NCBI GenBank assembly: GCA_027306995.1 | Contig: DAHUXS010000017.1 | Location: 1-64,000 of the forward strand | Direction: 5' to 3' | Length of the DNA: 64,000 nucleotides | DNA from: Lysobacter sp. | GTDB taxonomy: Bacteria > Pseudomonadota > Gammaproteobacteria > Xanthomonadales > Xanthomonadaceae | In this document: positions 35,361-44,508 of the stretch, piece after piece | Position numbering within the stretch: position 1 is the stretch's first letter | Layout of the letters: the number at the start of each line of letters is the position of its first letter | Position numbers and translations under genes: made by a program | The notes under the pieces: generated by a model | What the model saw: only the letters and a program-made list of their open reading frames with translations | The model's database searches: none | What the model was told of the DNA's origin: nothing

Positions 35361-36638
35361 TTGAGCCAGCCGCTACGAATCATCACGCGCGACCAGCATT
35401 CGGTATCGCGCAAGGCGATCAGTCCGAACGCGCTGCGCGTGTTGTACCGGCTGCACGAAGCCGGCCACGCCGCGTTCCTGGTCGGCGGCGCGGTGCGCGA
35501 CCTGATCGCCGGCATCCAGCCCAAGGATTTCGACGTCGCCACCGATGCCACGCCCGAACAGGTGCGCGCGCTGTTCCGCAACTGCCGCCTGATCGGCCGG
35601 CGCTTCCGGCTGGCGCACGTGGTGTTCGGCCGCGAGATCATCGAGGTCGCGACCTTCCGCGCGTCGTCGGACGACGGCAGCGGCGATCGCGAAGTCCACG
35701 ATGACGGCCGCGTGCTGCGCGACAACGTCTACGGCAGCATCGAGGAAGACGCAGTCCGCCGCGATTTCACCGCCAACGCGCTGTACTACAACATCGCCGA
35801 TTTCTCGATTCACGATTACGTCGGCGGTTTCGATGACGTGATCGCGCGGCGCATGCGCATGATCGGCGACGCCGAAACGCGCTATCGCGAGGATCCGGTG
35901 CGCATGCTGCGCGCGGTGCGGCTGTCGTCCAAGCTCGGCTTCACCATCGCCGAAGGCACCGCCGCGCCGATCGCGTCGCTGGCGCCGCTGCTGTTGCAGG
36001 CGGCACCGGCGCGCCTGTTCGACGAATGCCTCAAGTTGTTCCTGTCCGGCCACGCCGTCGCGAGTTTCGAAGGCCTCGAACGCCACGGCTTGCTGGACGT
36101 GCTGTTCCCGGAAACCGCGAAGGCGCTGGCATCGAATCGCAGCGGCGCATTGCGACGCATGGTGATCGCCGGTCTCGCCGGCACCGACGCCCGCGTTGCC
36201 GCCGACGAGCCGGTGTCTCCTGCCTTCCTGTTCGCCGTGCTGTTGTGGCCGGCTTATTGCCGTTCGCTGGCGCAGTTGGAAGGACAGGGCATGCACGCGG
36301 CGGAAGCGCAGCGTCGCGCCGCCGATCGCGTCACCCTGCACCTGACCCAGGTGGTCGCATTGCCGCGGCGGTTCTCGCTGCCGATGCAGGAAATCTGGTT
36401 GCTGCAGCCGCGCTTCGCGCAACGCAAGCGCACCGGGCGCTTTATCGCCCATCCGCGTTTCCGCGCCGCATTCGATTTCCTCAAGCTGCGCGAACGCGCC
36501 GCGCCAAGTCATGCCGGCGATGTCGCCTATTGGGCGGAATTGCAGGCCGGCCTGCCGCAGGCGCCGGAAACATACGATGACGTCGAGGGTGGCGAGGAAC
36601 AGCCACGTTCGCCACGCCGGCGCCGCCGACGTTCATGA
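35361..36638 (+). CDS. pcnB: poly(A) polymerase I
   Basis: 425-residue class II nucleotidyltransferase adding poly(A) tails to RNA. The catalytic head reads FLVGGAVRDLIAGIQPKDFDVATDATPEQV with the DxD acidic pair; RRDFTANALYYNI and EDPVRMLRAVRLSSKLGF follow. The C-terminus is a basic tail ([10 protein letters not shown]). No in-frame ATG precedes the conserved RDQHSVSRKAISPNALRVLY, so the TTG at 35361 (MSQPLRIITRDQ) is proposed. folK overlaps by 4 bp, as in related genomes. Confidence 0.95.
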   Translation: MSQPLRIITRDQHSVSRKAISPNALRVLYRLHEAGHAAFLVGGAVRDLIAGIQPKDFDVATDATPEQVRALFRNCRLIGRRFRLAHVVFGREIIEVATFRASSDDGSGDREVHDDGRVLRDNVYGSIEEDAVRRDFTANALYYNIADFSIHDYVGGFDDVIARRMRMIGDAETRYREDPVRMLRAVRLSSKLGFTIAEGTAAPIASLAPLLLQAAPARLFDECLKLFLSGHAVASFEGLERHGLLDVLFPETAKALASNRSGALRRMVIAGLAGTDARVAADEPVSPAFLFAVLLWPAYCRSLAQLEGQGMHAAEAQRRAADRVTLHLTQVVALPRRFSLPMQEIWLLQPRFAQRKRTGRFIAHPRFRAAFDFLKLRERAAPSHAGDVAYWAELQAGLPQAPETYDDVEGGEEQPRSPRRRRRRS

Positions 36639-37153
36639 CCGCCGCGGTCCGCCCTGCGCGGGCTGCCATTGGCCTTGGCGGCAATGTCGGTGATGTTCCG
36701 CAAGCCTTCCGTGTCGCCATCGAACGACTGGGTGCGGAGCCCGGCATCGCCAACATCGTGGTGTCGCCGCTGTACGCCACTGCGCCCTGGGGCGGCATCG
36801 AGCAGGACCGCTTTCTTAACGCGGTCGCGGTGCTCGACACTACGCTGTCGCCGCATGCATTGATGGAATTGTTGTTGAAGATCGAGCGCGAAGCCGGTCG
36901 CGATCGCCGCCGCGAAACGCGCTGGGGGCCACGACGGCTCGATCTCGATCTGCTGCTGCACGGCGATGCCGTGATCGCGGCCGATGGCTTGCAGCTGCCG
37001 CACCCACGCCTGCACGAACGTGCGTTCGCGCTGGTGCCGCTGCTGGATGCGTGGCCGGATGCCGCGATCCCCGGTATCGGTCCGGCCCGACAGGTATTGG
37101 ACGCGCTCGATCCGGCCGATATCGCCGCGATCATCGCCGGTCGGGTAGGCTAG
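36635..37153 (+). CDS. folK: 2-amino-4-hydroxy-6-hydroxymethyldihydropteridine pyrophosphokinase
   Basis: 172-residue HPPK of folate synthesis, transferring pyrophosphate from ATP to the pterin. Diagnostic blocks are [36 protein letters not shown] and [15 protein letters not shown], followed by [18 protein letters not shown]. The start overlaps pcnB (ATGA), and panB follows after 34 nt. Confidence 0.97.
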   Translation: MTAAVRPARAAIGLGGNVGDVPQAFRVAIERLGAEPGIANIVVSPLYATAPWGGIEQDRFLNAVAVLDTTLSPHALMELLLKIEREAGRDRRRETRWGPRRLDLDLLLHGDAVIAADGLQLPHPRLHERAFALVPLLDAWPDAAIPGIGPARQVLDALDPADIAAIIAGRVG

Positions 37154-37187
37154 GCGCCCTGCGAACGCCCCTCTTCAGGAACTTCCG

Positions 37188-38012
37188 ATGAAACCCTCGC
37201 GCATGGGCGAAGCCAGGCCGGTCATGGTGCCGGACCTGCGAATTGCGAAAGAAGCCGGCAAGCGGCTGACGATGCTGACGGCCTACGACGCCGGATTCGC
37301 GCGCGTGATCGATACCAATGGCGTCGATCTCATCCTCGTCGGCGATTCGCTGGGCATGGTGGTGCAGGGGCAGGGGAACACGCTGGGCGTCACCGTCGAT
37401 GACATCGCCTATCACACCGGCTGCGTCAGTCGCGCCGTGCAGCGCGCGCTGGTGATCGCCGATTTTCCATTCCAGGCCGACGCCAGCGAAGAGCGCGCGC
37501 TCGATGCGGCGACGCATTTCCTGCAGGCCGGCGCCGGCATGGTCAAGCTGGAAGGCGCGGGCCACAAACTCGACGTGATTCATTACCTCGTCGAGCGCGA
37601 GATTCCGGTATGCGCGCATCTCGGGTTGACGCCGCAATCGGTGCTGCGTTTCGGCGGCTTCAAGGTGCAGGGGCGCGATGACGCTGCCGCAGCGAAACTG
37701 AAGGAAGACGCGCTTGCGGTGCAGGCTGCCGGCGCGGCCCTGCTGGTGCTGGAAGCGGTGCCATCGCCGTTGGCGAAGGAGATCACCGCCATGCTCGACA
37801 TTCCCACCATCGGCATCGGTGCCGGGCCGGATTGCGATGGGCAGGTGCTGGTGTTGCACGACATGCTCGGCCTCGACAGCGGTCATCGCCGTCCGCGTTT
37901 CGTCCGCGATTTCCTTGGCCAAGGCGGATCGGTCGCGGGCGCCGTGCAGGCGTATTGCGCGGCAGTACGCGACGGCAGTTTCCCCGACGACGAACATTCC
38001 TACTCGAAGTAA
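37188..38012 (+). CDS. panB: 3-methyl-2-oxobutanoate hydroxymethyltransferase
   Basis: 274-residue ketopantoate hydroxymethyltransferase, the first step of pantothenate synthesis, using methylene-THF. Core motifs are [51 protein letters not shown] and [29 protein letters not shown] ribosome-binding site precedes the ATG. It forms a panB-panC-panD set with panC 3 nt downstream. Confidence 0.97.
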   Translation: MKPSRMGEARPVMVPDLRIAKEAGKRLTMLTAYDAGFARVIDTNGVDLILVGDSLGMVVQGQGNTLGVTVDDIAYHTGCVSRAVQRALVIADFPFQADASEERALDAATHFLQAGAGMVKLEGAGHKLDVIHYLVEREIPVCAHLGLTPQSVLRFGGFKVQGRDDAAAAKLKEDALAVQAAGAALLVLEAVPSPLAKEITAMLDIPTIGIGAGPDCDGQVLVLHDMLGLDSGHRRPRFVRDFLGQGGSVAGAVQAYCAAVRDGSFPDDEHSYSK

Positions 38013-38015
38013 TTC

Positions 38016-38864
38016 ATGCAGATCCTGACTGATCTCACCGGCCTGCGCGGCGCGCTCGGCCAATGGCGCCGTGCCGGGCAATCGATCGCCTTCGTGCCGA
38101 CCATGGGCAACCTCCACGCCGGCCATTACTCGTTGATCGCACGCGCGCGCCAGCTCGCCGATCGCGTCGTCGCCAGCGTGTTCGTCAATCCCACCCAGTT
38201 CGGCCCGAACGAGGATTTCTCGCGCTACCCGCGCACCCCGGAGCAGGACGCCGAAGGCCTAGCGAACGCCGGTTGCGACGTGCTGTGGCTGCCGGGCGTG
38301 GAGACGATGTATCCCTTCGGCGCCGACCGCGCGGTGGGCATGCATGTGCCCGGCATTACCGACGTGCTCGACGGCGCGTCGCGCCCCGGTCATTTCGACG
38401 GCGTCACCACGGTGGTCACCCGCCTGTTCCATCAAGTGCAGCCGGATGTCGCGATCTTCGGCCGCAAGGATTACCAGCAGCTGGCGGTGATCCGCTATTT
38501 CGTGCGCGACCTCGCGTTCCCGATCGAGATCATCGGCGCCGAGATCAAGCGCGCCGACGACGGCCTCGCCCTGAGTTCGCGCAACCAGTACCTCAACGAG
38601 GACGAGCGCACCCGCGCGCCGATGCTGTACCGCACGCTGCAGTCCATGCGCGATCGCCTGCTGGCCGGCGAGGGGCGGGTGGAGGTCGAGGCGGCCGCCA
38701 CCGCCGAACTCGAAGCCGCCGGGTTCCGGCCCGATTACGCGGTGATCCGCACGCCCACGCTGGAGGCCCCGGTGGATGGCCAGCCCGGCCCGCGGGTGGC
38801 CCTGCTGGCGGCGCGGCTGGGCACGACCCGACTGATCGATAACCTGGAATTCGACCTGCCCTGA
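38016..38864 (+). CDS. panC: pantothenate synthetase
   Basis: 282-residue ATP-dependent ligase joining pantoate and beta-alanine. Motifs are the nucleotidyl-transferase [16 protein letters not shown] (HxGH), [19 protein letters not shown], the pantoate-binding [23 protein letters not shown] and the KMSKS-like ALSSRNQYL. It starts 3 nt after panB, so the two are co-translated. Confidence 0.97.
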   Translation: MQILTDLTGLRGALGQWRRAGQSIAFVPTMGNLHAGHYSLIARARQLADRVVASVFVNPTQFGPNEDFSRYPRTPEQDAEGLANAGCDVLWLPGVETMYPFGADRAVGMHVPGITDVLDGASRPGHFDGVTTVVTRLFHQVQPDVAIFGRKDYQQLAVIRYFVRDLAFPIEIIGAEIKRADDGLALSSRNQYLNEDERTRAPMLYRTLQSMRDRLLAGEGRVEVEAAATAELEAAGFRPDYAVIRTPTLEAPVDGQPGPRVALLAARLGTTRLIDNLEFDLP

Positions 38865-38935
38865 ACCTCGGTTGTTGCAGTGCGACAGAGGGGTCTACAA
38901 TCGAAGGCTGTCCGCTCCAGACCACTGCCACCGCC

Positions 38936-39316
38936 ATGCACATCACCCTGCTCAAGGCCAAGATCCACCGCGCCAGCGTGACCCACGCCGAGCTGCATTA
39001 CGAAGGTTCCTGCGCCATCGACAGCCGCCTGCTGGAGATCTCCGGGATCCGCGACAACGAGCGGATCGAGATCTACAACGTCAGCAACGGCGAGCGCTTC
39101 GCCACCTATGCCATCCGCGCCGAAGCCGGCAGCGGCATCATCTCGGTGAACGGCGCCGCCGCGCACAAGGCGGAACCGGGCGACCTGGTGATCATCTGCG
39201 CCTACGGCATGTGCGATGAAGCGGAAGCCGCCAAGCACAAGCCGACGCTGGTGTATGTCGACCGCGACAACCGGTTGACGCATACCAACCACGGCATCCC
39301 GGCACAGGCGGCCTGA
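38936..39316 (+). CDS. panD: aspartate 1-decarboxylase
   Basis: 126-residue pyruvoyl enzyme making beta-alanine. The self-cleavage site is Gly24-Ser25 in HYEGSCAID, with Lys9, Arg54 region ([10 protein letters not shown]) and Tyr58-type residues conserved. The ATG lies 71 nt after panC. A TACAAT hexamer in this gap could be an internal promoter with a leader of about 30 nt. Confidence 0.97.
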   Translation: MHITLLKAKIHRASVTHAELHYEGSCAIDSRLLEISGIRDNERIEIYNVSNGERFATYAIRAEAGSGIISVNGAAAHKAEPGDLVIICAYGMCDEAEAAKHKPTLVYVDRDNRLTHTNHGIPAQAA

Positions 39317-39320
39317 CGCC

Positions 39321-40829
39321 ATGGGCCTGCAGGATGCGTTGGAGGCCCAGGTCAAGCGCCTGGAAGGAACCACACTGCAGGATCTGTTGCGCGCAGACGC
39401 TTCGCGTGCGGGATCGTTCTCGCTGAGGGTGGGGCCGCTGTACGCGAACTTCGCGCGCCAGGACTACGACAAGGCCGCGATCGACGCCTTGTTCGATCTC
39501 GCTGAAACGCGCGGCGTGCGCGCCGCGTTCAAGCGCATGGTCGATGGCGAAGAGGTCAACGTGACCGAACACCGCCCGGCGCTGCACACGGCGTTGCGTG
39601 GCGATCTGTCGCAGGCGAAGACCGCGCACGATGCCTATGAGGTCGCGAAGGCGACGCGCGAGCGCATGCTCGGGCTGGTGCGCGAATTGCGCGCGTCCGG
39701 CGTGCGCGACGTCATCAGTCTCGGCATCGGCGGTTCCGATCTCGGCCCGCGTTTCGTGGTCGATGCACTGGGTTCGGATGACGGTGCGCCGCGCGTGCAT
39801 TTCGTCTCCAACGTCGATGGCCACGCGCTGGCGCGTGCGATCGAGGGGCTGGATCCCGCGACCACCGCGCTCATCATCATTTCCAAGTCGTTCGGCACCC
39901 AGGAAACGCTGGCCAACGCCAAGGTGGCGCGGGCATGGCTGGGCGACGAAGGCGCGCGCACCTATGCGGTGACGTCGAAGGCGGACAAGGCCGAAGCGAT
40001 CGGCGTCGCGGCGGAACGCGTGCTGCCGATGTGGGACTGGGTCGGCGGGCGTTATTCGCTGTGGTCGGCGGTCGGTTTCCCGATCGCGATCGCGGTCGGC
40101 CCGGAACGTTTCGATGCGCTGCTCCGCGGTGCCGGCGATTACGACCGCCATTGCCTGGAAGCGCCGGCGCGCGACAATCCGTCGCTGTGGCATGCGCTGA
40201 CCGCGGTGTGGAATCGCGACGCGCGCGGGCGCGGCAGTCTCGCCGCGGTGCCCTACGATGATCGTCTCAAGTTGTTGCCGGCCTATCTGCAGCAATTGGT
40301 GATGGAAAGCCTCGGCAAGTCGGTGACGGTCGATGGTGCCGCCGTCGACGTGCAGACCTCGCCGGTGTGGTGGGGCAGCGCCGGCACCGATGCCCAGCAC
40401 AGCTATTTCCAGATGCTGCACCAGGGCACCGAGATCGTACCGATGGACCTGATCGGCGTGGTCAATGCCGGCCATGCACATGCCGAGAATCATTCGCTGC
40501 TGCTGGCCAACCTGCTGGCGCAGGCGCAGGCCCTGGCGATGGGCGAGTCTGCGGAAGATCCGCATCGCAACTATCGTGGCGGACGTCCCAGCACCTTGCT
40601 GCTGCTGGATGCGCTGACGCCGGAATCGCTGGGCGCGCTGATCGCCTTCTACGAACACAGCGTGCATGCGCAGTCGGTGCTGTGGGGCATCAATGCCTTC
40701 GATCAGTTCGGTGTCGAGCTGGGCAAGCGCCTGGCCGATCGCACCCTGCCGGCGCTGAAGGGCGGGGCAGCCACCGGCGACGCCGTGACCGATGCCCTGA
40801 TCGCCGAGCTCGGGCAGCGCACGCGCTGA
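39321..40829 (+). CDS. pgi: glucose-6-phosphate isomerase
   Basis: 502-residue glycolytic isomerase interconverting glucose-6-P and fructose-6-P. Motifs are [20 protein letters not shown], the phosphate-binding [32 protein letters not shown] and QYFxxLHQGTE-like [15 protein letters not shown] with the catalytic Glu/His, and the C-terminal [12 protein letters not shown]. It begins 4 nt after panD, in line with the pan-pgi order of Xanthomonads. Confidence 0.97.
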   Translation: MGLQDALEAQVKRLEGTTLQDLLRADASRAGSFSLRVGPLYANFARQDYDKAAIDALFDLAETRGVRAAFKRMVDGEEVNVTEHRPALHTALRGDLSQAKTAHDAYEVAKATRERMLGLVRELRASGVRDVISLGIGGSDLGPRFVVDALGSDDGAPRVHFVSNVDGHALARAIEGLDPATTALIIISKSFGTQETLANAKVARAWLGDEGARTYAVTSKADKAEAIGVAAERVLPMWDWVGGRYSLWSAVGFPIAIAVGPERFDALLRGAGDYDRHCLEAPARDNPSLWHALTAVWNRDARGRGSLAAVPYDDRLKLLPAYLQQLVMESLGKSVTVDGAAVDVQTSPVWWGSAGTDAQHSYFQMLHQGTEIVPMDLIGVVNAGHAHAENHSLLLANLLAQAQALAMGESAEDPHRNYRGGRPSTLLLLDALTPESLGALIAFYEHSVHAQSVLWGINAFDQFGVELGKRLADRTLPALKGGAATGDAVTDALIAELGQRTR

Positions 40830-40830
40830 A

Positions 40831-42435
40831 ATGAAGCGGATCGCGATCCACGGCGGCGCCATCCTCGTGGTGCTGTACGCGATCCTGCGGCTGTTGCTGG
40901 TGCGCGGGGCCGCGCTCGATTCCGACGAACCGCAACACCTGCACGTGGTATGGGCGTGGACGCAACACGGTGTTCCCTATCGCGACGCCTTCGACAACCA
41001 CATGCCGTTGTTCCACATGTCGTGCGCGCCGTTGTTGTCGCTGCTGGGCGAGCGCGCCGACATCCTCGACTGGATGCGCCTGGCGATGGTGCCGCTGGCG
41101 GTCGCGGCCTTCGTGCTGGCGTGGCGCTGTGGTCGTGCGTTGTGGGGCAGCGCGGCGGCGAGTTTCGGGTTGGCGCTGTTGGCGCTGGAACCGACCTACC
41201 AGCGCATGGCCGGGCAGTTCCGTGCCGACACGCTGTGGGCATTGGCGTGGATCGCTGCGATGGCCGCCTTCGTGCTGGTGCGTCGACCGGTGTGGCGATC
41301 ATTGCTGACCGGGCTTGCGGTCGGAGCGGCGATGGCGACATCGCTGAAGACGATGCCGTTGCTTGGCAGCGCGCTGGTGACGGCGATCTTCGTGCTGGCC
41401 TGCCTGCCGAAACAGGCGCGGCCGAATTGGCGATCACTCGCCGGAGGGTTGACGATTGGTGCTGTTGCTGCAACCGCAGTGGTTGCCACCGTCATCGCCA
41501 TCGTTGCGGCGCGTGGTGGATTGTCCGCGATGCACGAAGCCGTGCTCGGGCACAACCTGCTGCCGGGATTCGGTCGCGATGCGAATACGCGGCAATTGGC
41601 ATTGCGTTGCGTCGAAGCGGGCATCGTCGCAGTGGTTGCCGGAGTATTGGCCTGGCGATCAATCCGCCGTTGCGCCACTCCGGCATTGACTGCGCAACGC
41701 TGGTTCGTCGCCGGATCCTGCGGCCTGTTTGCGATCTTTCTCTATGCCGTTTGGCCGCTGCTGACATCGCAGGACTATCTGCCGGTGCTGCCGTTGTTCG
41801 TGCCGTGGCTGGGTGGATTGCTGTTGCGCGGGCTCGGACGGCTGCGGATTCGGCCGATGGCGGCATGGACCGGTTATGCGCTGTTGGCGGCGGTCCTGCT
41901 GGTTTCGCGCGCGCCGTGGCGCGATCGCCTGCAGGACTATCGCCAGCAATTGGCGACCGTATTGGCGATCACGACGCCGGCCGACATCGTGATGGACGCC
42001 AAGGGCGAGAGCATCTATCGACGCCGCGCCTTCCATCCTGTCCTGGAGATGGTCACCCAGGAACGACTGCGTCGTGGCCTGCTGGCGGATACGATCGTCG
42101 CCGACATCCGTTCCAACGAGGTGCATGTGATGCACCCGGAGCGCATGCCGGATGCGGACCTGCAAGCCTTGCGCGCGGACTTCATCCCCTATGCCAACGG
42201 CGAATGGGTGGCGGGGCGCGAGTTGGGCGAGCAAGCCACAGGGTCGCTGCGCGTCGCGGCGATGATCCCGGGTTGCTATTGCTGGTTGCGGCTTGATGGC
42301 GAACGCATCGCCCAACTCGGGACGGAAGTGCAGTTTGGTTCCGCCGATGTGGTGATCGATCTTCCGCAGGCCGGGCGCTATCGACTGCTGTGGTGCCCCG
42401 CGGCAAGGCAGCTGAAAGCCGTGCATGCACAATGA
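40831..42435 (+). CDS. GT-C superfamily membrane glycosyltransferase (PMT_2/GT39-like)
   Basis: 534-residue integral membrane protein with about ten hydrophobic helices in the first 370 residues and a soluble C-terminal part of about 160. The first loop carries the GT-C acidic motif, Asp30-Ser-Asp32-Glu33-Pro, and PYRDAFDNHMPLFHMS follows as in ArnT/PMT-like enzymes. These use polyprenyl-phosphate sugars and add them to lipids or proteins on the outer face. The ATG is one base after the pgi stop and a PIG-L deacetylase overlaps the end, so it is co-expressed with both. Acceptor and donor are unknown. Confidence 0.8.
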   Translation: MKRIAIHGGAILVVLYAILRLLLVRGAALDSDEPQHLHVVWAWTQHGVPYRDAFDNHMPLFHMSCAPLLSLLGERADILDWMRLAMVPLAVAAFVLAWRCGRALWGSAAASFGLALLALEPTYQRMAGQFRADTLWALAWIAAMAAFVLVRRPVWRSLLTGLAVGAAMATSLKTMPLLGSALVTAIFVLACLPKQARPNWRSLAGGLTIGAVAATAVVATVIAIVAARGGLSAMHEAVLGHNLLPGFGRDANTRQLALRCVEAGIVAVVAGVLAWRSIRRCATPALTAQRWFVAGSCGLFAIFLYAVWPLLTSQDYLPVLPLFVPWLGGLLLRGLGRLRIRPMAAWTGYALLAAVLLVSRAPWRDRLQDYRQQLATVLAITTPADIVMDAKGESIYRRRAFHPVLEMVTQERLRRGLLADTIVADIRSNEVHVMHPERMPDADLQALRADFIPYANGEWVAGRELGEQATGSLRVAAMIPGCYCWLRLDGERIAQLGTEVQFGSADVVIDLPQAGRYRLLWCPAARQLKAVHAQ

Positions 42436-43402
42436 CGCGATGATGCCCGCTTTCGATTCCGATACCCGTCTGCTGGTGATCGCACCGCATCCGGACGATG
42501 AAATCATCGCCTGCGGAGGATTGCTGCAAGCGGTGACGCGGGCCGGTGGCCGCGCACGCGTGCTGTTCGCGACCGATGGCGACAACAATCCGTGGCCGCA
42601 GCGCCTGAGCGAACGCCGTTGGCGACTAGATGCACAGGCGCGCAAGCGTTGGGGCGCATTGCGTCGTGCTGAAGCCGAGGCCGCGCTGGATGCATTGCAG
42701 TGCGATGGGCTGGATGGCATCCACGTTGGCTGGCCGGATGGTGGCTTGACGACCTTGCTGGCGCCGGCGCGCTCCGCGGAGGCGATCGACACGCTGACCG
42801 ACGTGATGGCCGATTTCGCCCCGACGCTGGTGATGGTGCCGGCCTTCGGCGACTACCATCCCGATCATTCGGCGCTGGCGTTGCTGGCGACGCTTGCGTT
42901 GCGGCGCTTTCCCGGCGTGCGGGCCGGCGCGTTCCATATCCATGTCCCGCCATCCACTGCCGCCCAGGAATGGTCGCTGGTGCTGGATGCGCAGGCGCTG
43001 GAACGCAAGCGCGATGCCTTGCGGTGCTATCGCAGCCAGCTGCACTTCGGGCAACAGCGACTGCTGAAATTCGCGCGGGCGAACGAGGCATTCGATATCG
43101 GTACGGGGGTTCCGCAGACGGTCGTGACTGGCGATGGCTGGCGCTGGCGGATCGAGCTGCCCGACTGGATGGCCAAGGTCGGCGCGCGTCATTTGCGGAT
43201 CCTTGCGCTCGAAGACTCGGGTGCGCTGCTCGACCAGCGCCTGCCGTTGTCCGACCCGCGGCTCAAGACGGTGCGCAGGAATGGCGTTCTCGAAATCGAG
43301 ATGCAGCCGCTTGTTGCCGGCGCACGCCAGGTGTTCGCCAAGGCCGAGCACGGCGTCGATACCTTCGTCTACGACATCACGTTGTGGACCGCAGCGGAAT
43401 AG
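42425..43402 (+). CDS. PIG-L/LmbE-family deacetylase
   Basis: 325 residues. The zinc site motifs APHPDDEIIACGG (residues about 20-32) and DYHPDHSALAL are intact. The family removes N-acetyl groups from GlcNAc-containing lipids, mycothiol/bacillithiol precursors or antibiotics. The C-terminal third (VTGDGWRWRIELPDWMAK onward) is an added beta-rich segment of unknown role. It overlaps the glycosyltransferase gene by 11 bp. An ATG at 42440 is an alternative start. Deacetylation of a sugar on the same glycolipid handled by the GT-C enzyme is an inference. Confidence 0.87.
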   Translation: MHNDAMMPAFDSDTRLLVIAPHPDDEIIACGGLLQAVTRAGGRARVLFATDGDNNPWPQRLSERRWRLDAQARKRWGALRRAEAEAALDALQCDGLDGIHVGWPDGGLTTLLAPARSAEAIDTLTDVMADFAPTLVMVPAFGDYHPDHSALALLATLALRRFPGVRAGAFHIHVPPSTAAQEWSLVLDAQALERKRDALRCYRSQLHFGQQRLLKFARANEAFDIGTGVPQTVVTGDGWRWRIELPDWMAKVGARHLRILALEDSGALLDQRLPLSDPRLKTVRRNGVLEIEMQPLVAGARQVFAKAEHGVDTFVYDITLWTAAE

Positions 43403-43412
43403 GCGCCGGGTT

Positions 43413-44483
43413 CTAGCGCAGGTGCTGGGTCAGCGCCCATTGCACGTGTTCGGCGACGAGTGCATCTGCTTCGTTGCGCGCGGATTCCAGTGCCGCGATC
43501 ACGTCCGGCGTGGACGGTGCATTGCCCAGTGCCACCGCGATATTGCGGCGCCAGCGCTGGTAGCCGCTGCGACGGATCGCGCTGCCTTCGCTGCGGCTGA
43601 GGAATTCGTCCTCGCTCCAGGCGAACAGCTGCGGCAACGTCGCGGTGTCTAGAGCGTTGCGGACGCGGAAGTCGGCTTCATCGTTGCGCCGGGCGAACTT
43701 GTTCCACGGGCAGATCAGTTGGCAATCGTCGCAACCGAAGATGCGGTTGCCGATCAGCGGGCGTAGCGCCTCGTCGATCGCGCCTTCGTGCTCGATGGTG
43801 AGGTAGGCGATGCAGCGACGCGCGTCGAGCTGGTAGGGCGCGACGATCGCCTGGGTCGGGCAGATGTCGATGCAGCGCGTGCAGGTGCCGCAGTGGTTTC
43901 CGGCGGGCGAGTCGACGGGCAGGTCGAGATCGACAAACAGTTCGCCGAGGAAGAACCACGAACCGCCGTCCTTGTCGATCAGGCAGGTGTGCTTGCCGAT
44001 CCAGCCGAGGCCGGCGTTGCGCGCCAGTGCGCGTTCCAGCACCGGCGCGGAATCGACGAAGACGCGATGGCCGAGCGGCCCGATCATAGCGGCGATGTCG
44101 TCGGCGAGCAGTTGCAGGCGCTTGCGCATCAGCTTGTGGTAGTCGCGGCCCAGTGCGTAACGGGCGACGTAGGCGCGTTCGCCATCGTCGAGCGTCGCCC
44201 ATGCGGGCTCGGGATCCTGGCCGTAATCCATGCCGACGCAGATCACGCGCAAGGTGCCCGGCACCAGTTGTTCCGGCGCGCTGCGCTTGTCGTGGTTGCG
44301 TTCCATCCACGCCATGTCGCCGTGGCGGCCCTGCGACAGCCAGCGTTCGAGATGCGCGATGTCCTCTCCGAGTTCGACGCCGGACACCCCGAAGCGCTGG
44401 AAGCCGCGGGCGCGCGCCAGCGCCTCGATCTGCCGGCGCAGTCGTTGTGGATCGTTCGCGGTGGGCGCATTGGGCGTGGACAC
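43413..44483 (-). CDS. queG: epoxyqueuosine reductase
   Basis: 356-residue cobalamin and Fe-S enzyme for the last step of queuosine tRNA modification. The cobalamin-domain segment reads VICVGMDYGQDPEPAW and RYALGRDYHKLMRKRL; ERALARNAGLGWIGKHTCLI is a family hallmark; two [4Fe-4S] motifs are CGTCTRCIDICPTQAI and CDDCQLICPWNKF. A C-terminal HEAT-like tail follows. GTG at 44483 (MSTPNAPTAND) is proposed because TATACT sits just upstream in the same DNA, making an ATG at 44510 lie outside the transcript. It diverges from nnrD, the usual synteny. Confidence 0.94.
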   Translation of the reverse strand: MSTPNAPTANDPQRLRRQIEALARARGFQRFGVSGVELGEDIAHLERWLSQGRHGDMAWMERNHDKRSAPEQLVPGTLRVICVGMDYGQDPEPAWATLDDGERAYVARYALGRDYHKLMRKRLQLLADDIAAMIGPLGHRVFVDSAPVLERALARNAGLGWIGKHTCLIDKDGGSWFFLGELFVDLDLPVDSPAGNHCGTCTRCIDICPTQAIVAPYQLDARRCIAYLTIEHEGAIDEALRPLIGNRIFGCDDCQLICPWNKFARRNDEADFRVRNALDTATLPQLFAWSEDEFLSRSEGSAIRRSGYQRWRRNIAVALGNAPSTPDVIAALESARNEADALVAEHVQWALTQHLR

Positions 44484-44492
44484 GATGCGCAA

Positions 44493-44502
44493 AGTATAGA
44501 AT
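44493..44502. promoter_or_regulatory. overlapping divergent -10 elements for queG and nnrD
   Basis: AGTATAGAAT contains TATACT on the minus strand (44493-44498, 9 nt before the queG GTG) and TAGAAT on the plus strand (44497-44502, 6 nt before the nnrD ATG). Two opposite promoters would share one melted TATA core and give nearly or fully leaderless messages. Confidence 0.5.
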
Positions 44503-44508
44503 CCGCGC

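Noticed and set aside
44484-44508. preQ1 or other riboswitch before queG
   Set aside because: The predicted leader is at most a few nucleotides, leaving no room for an aptamer.
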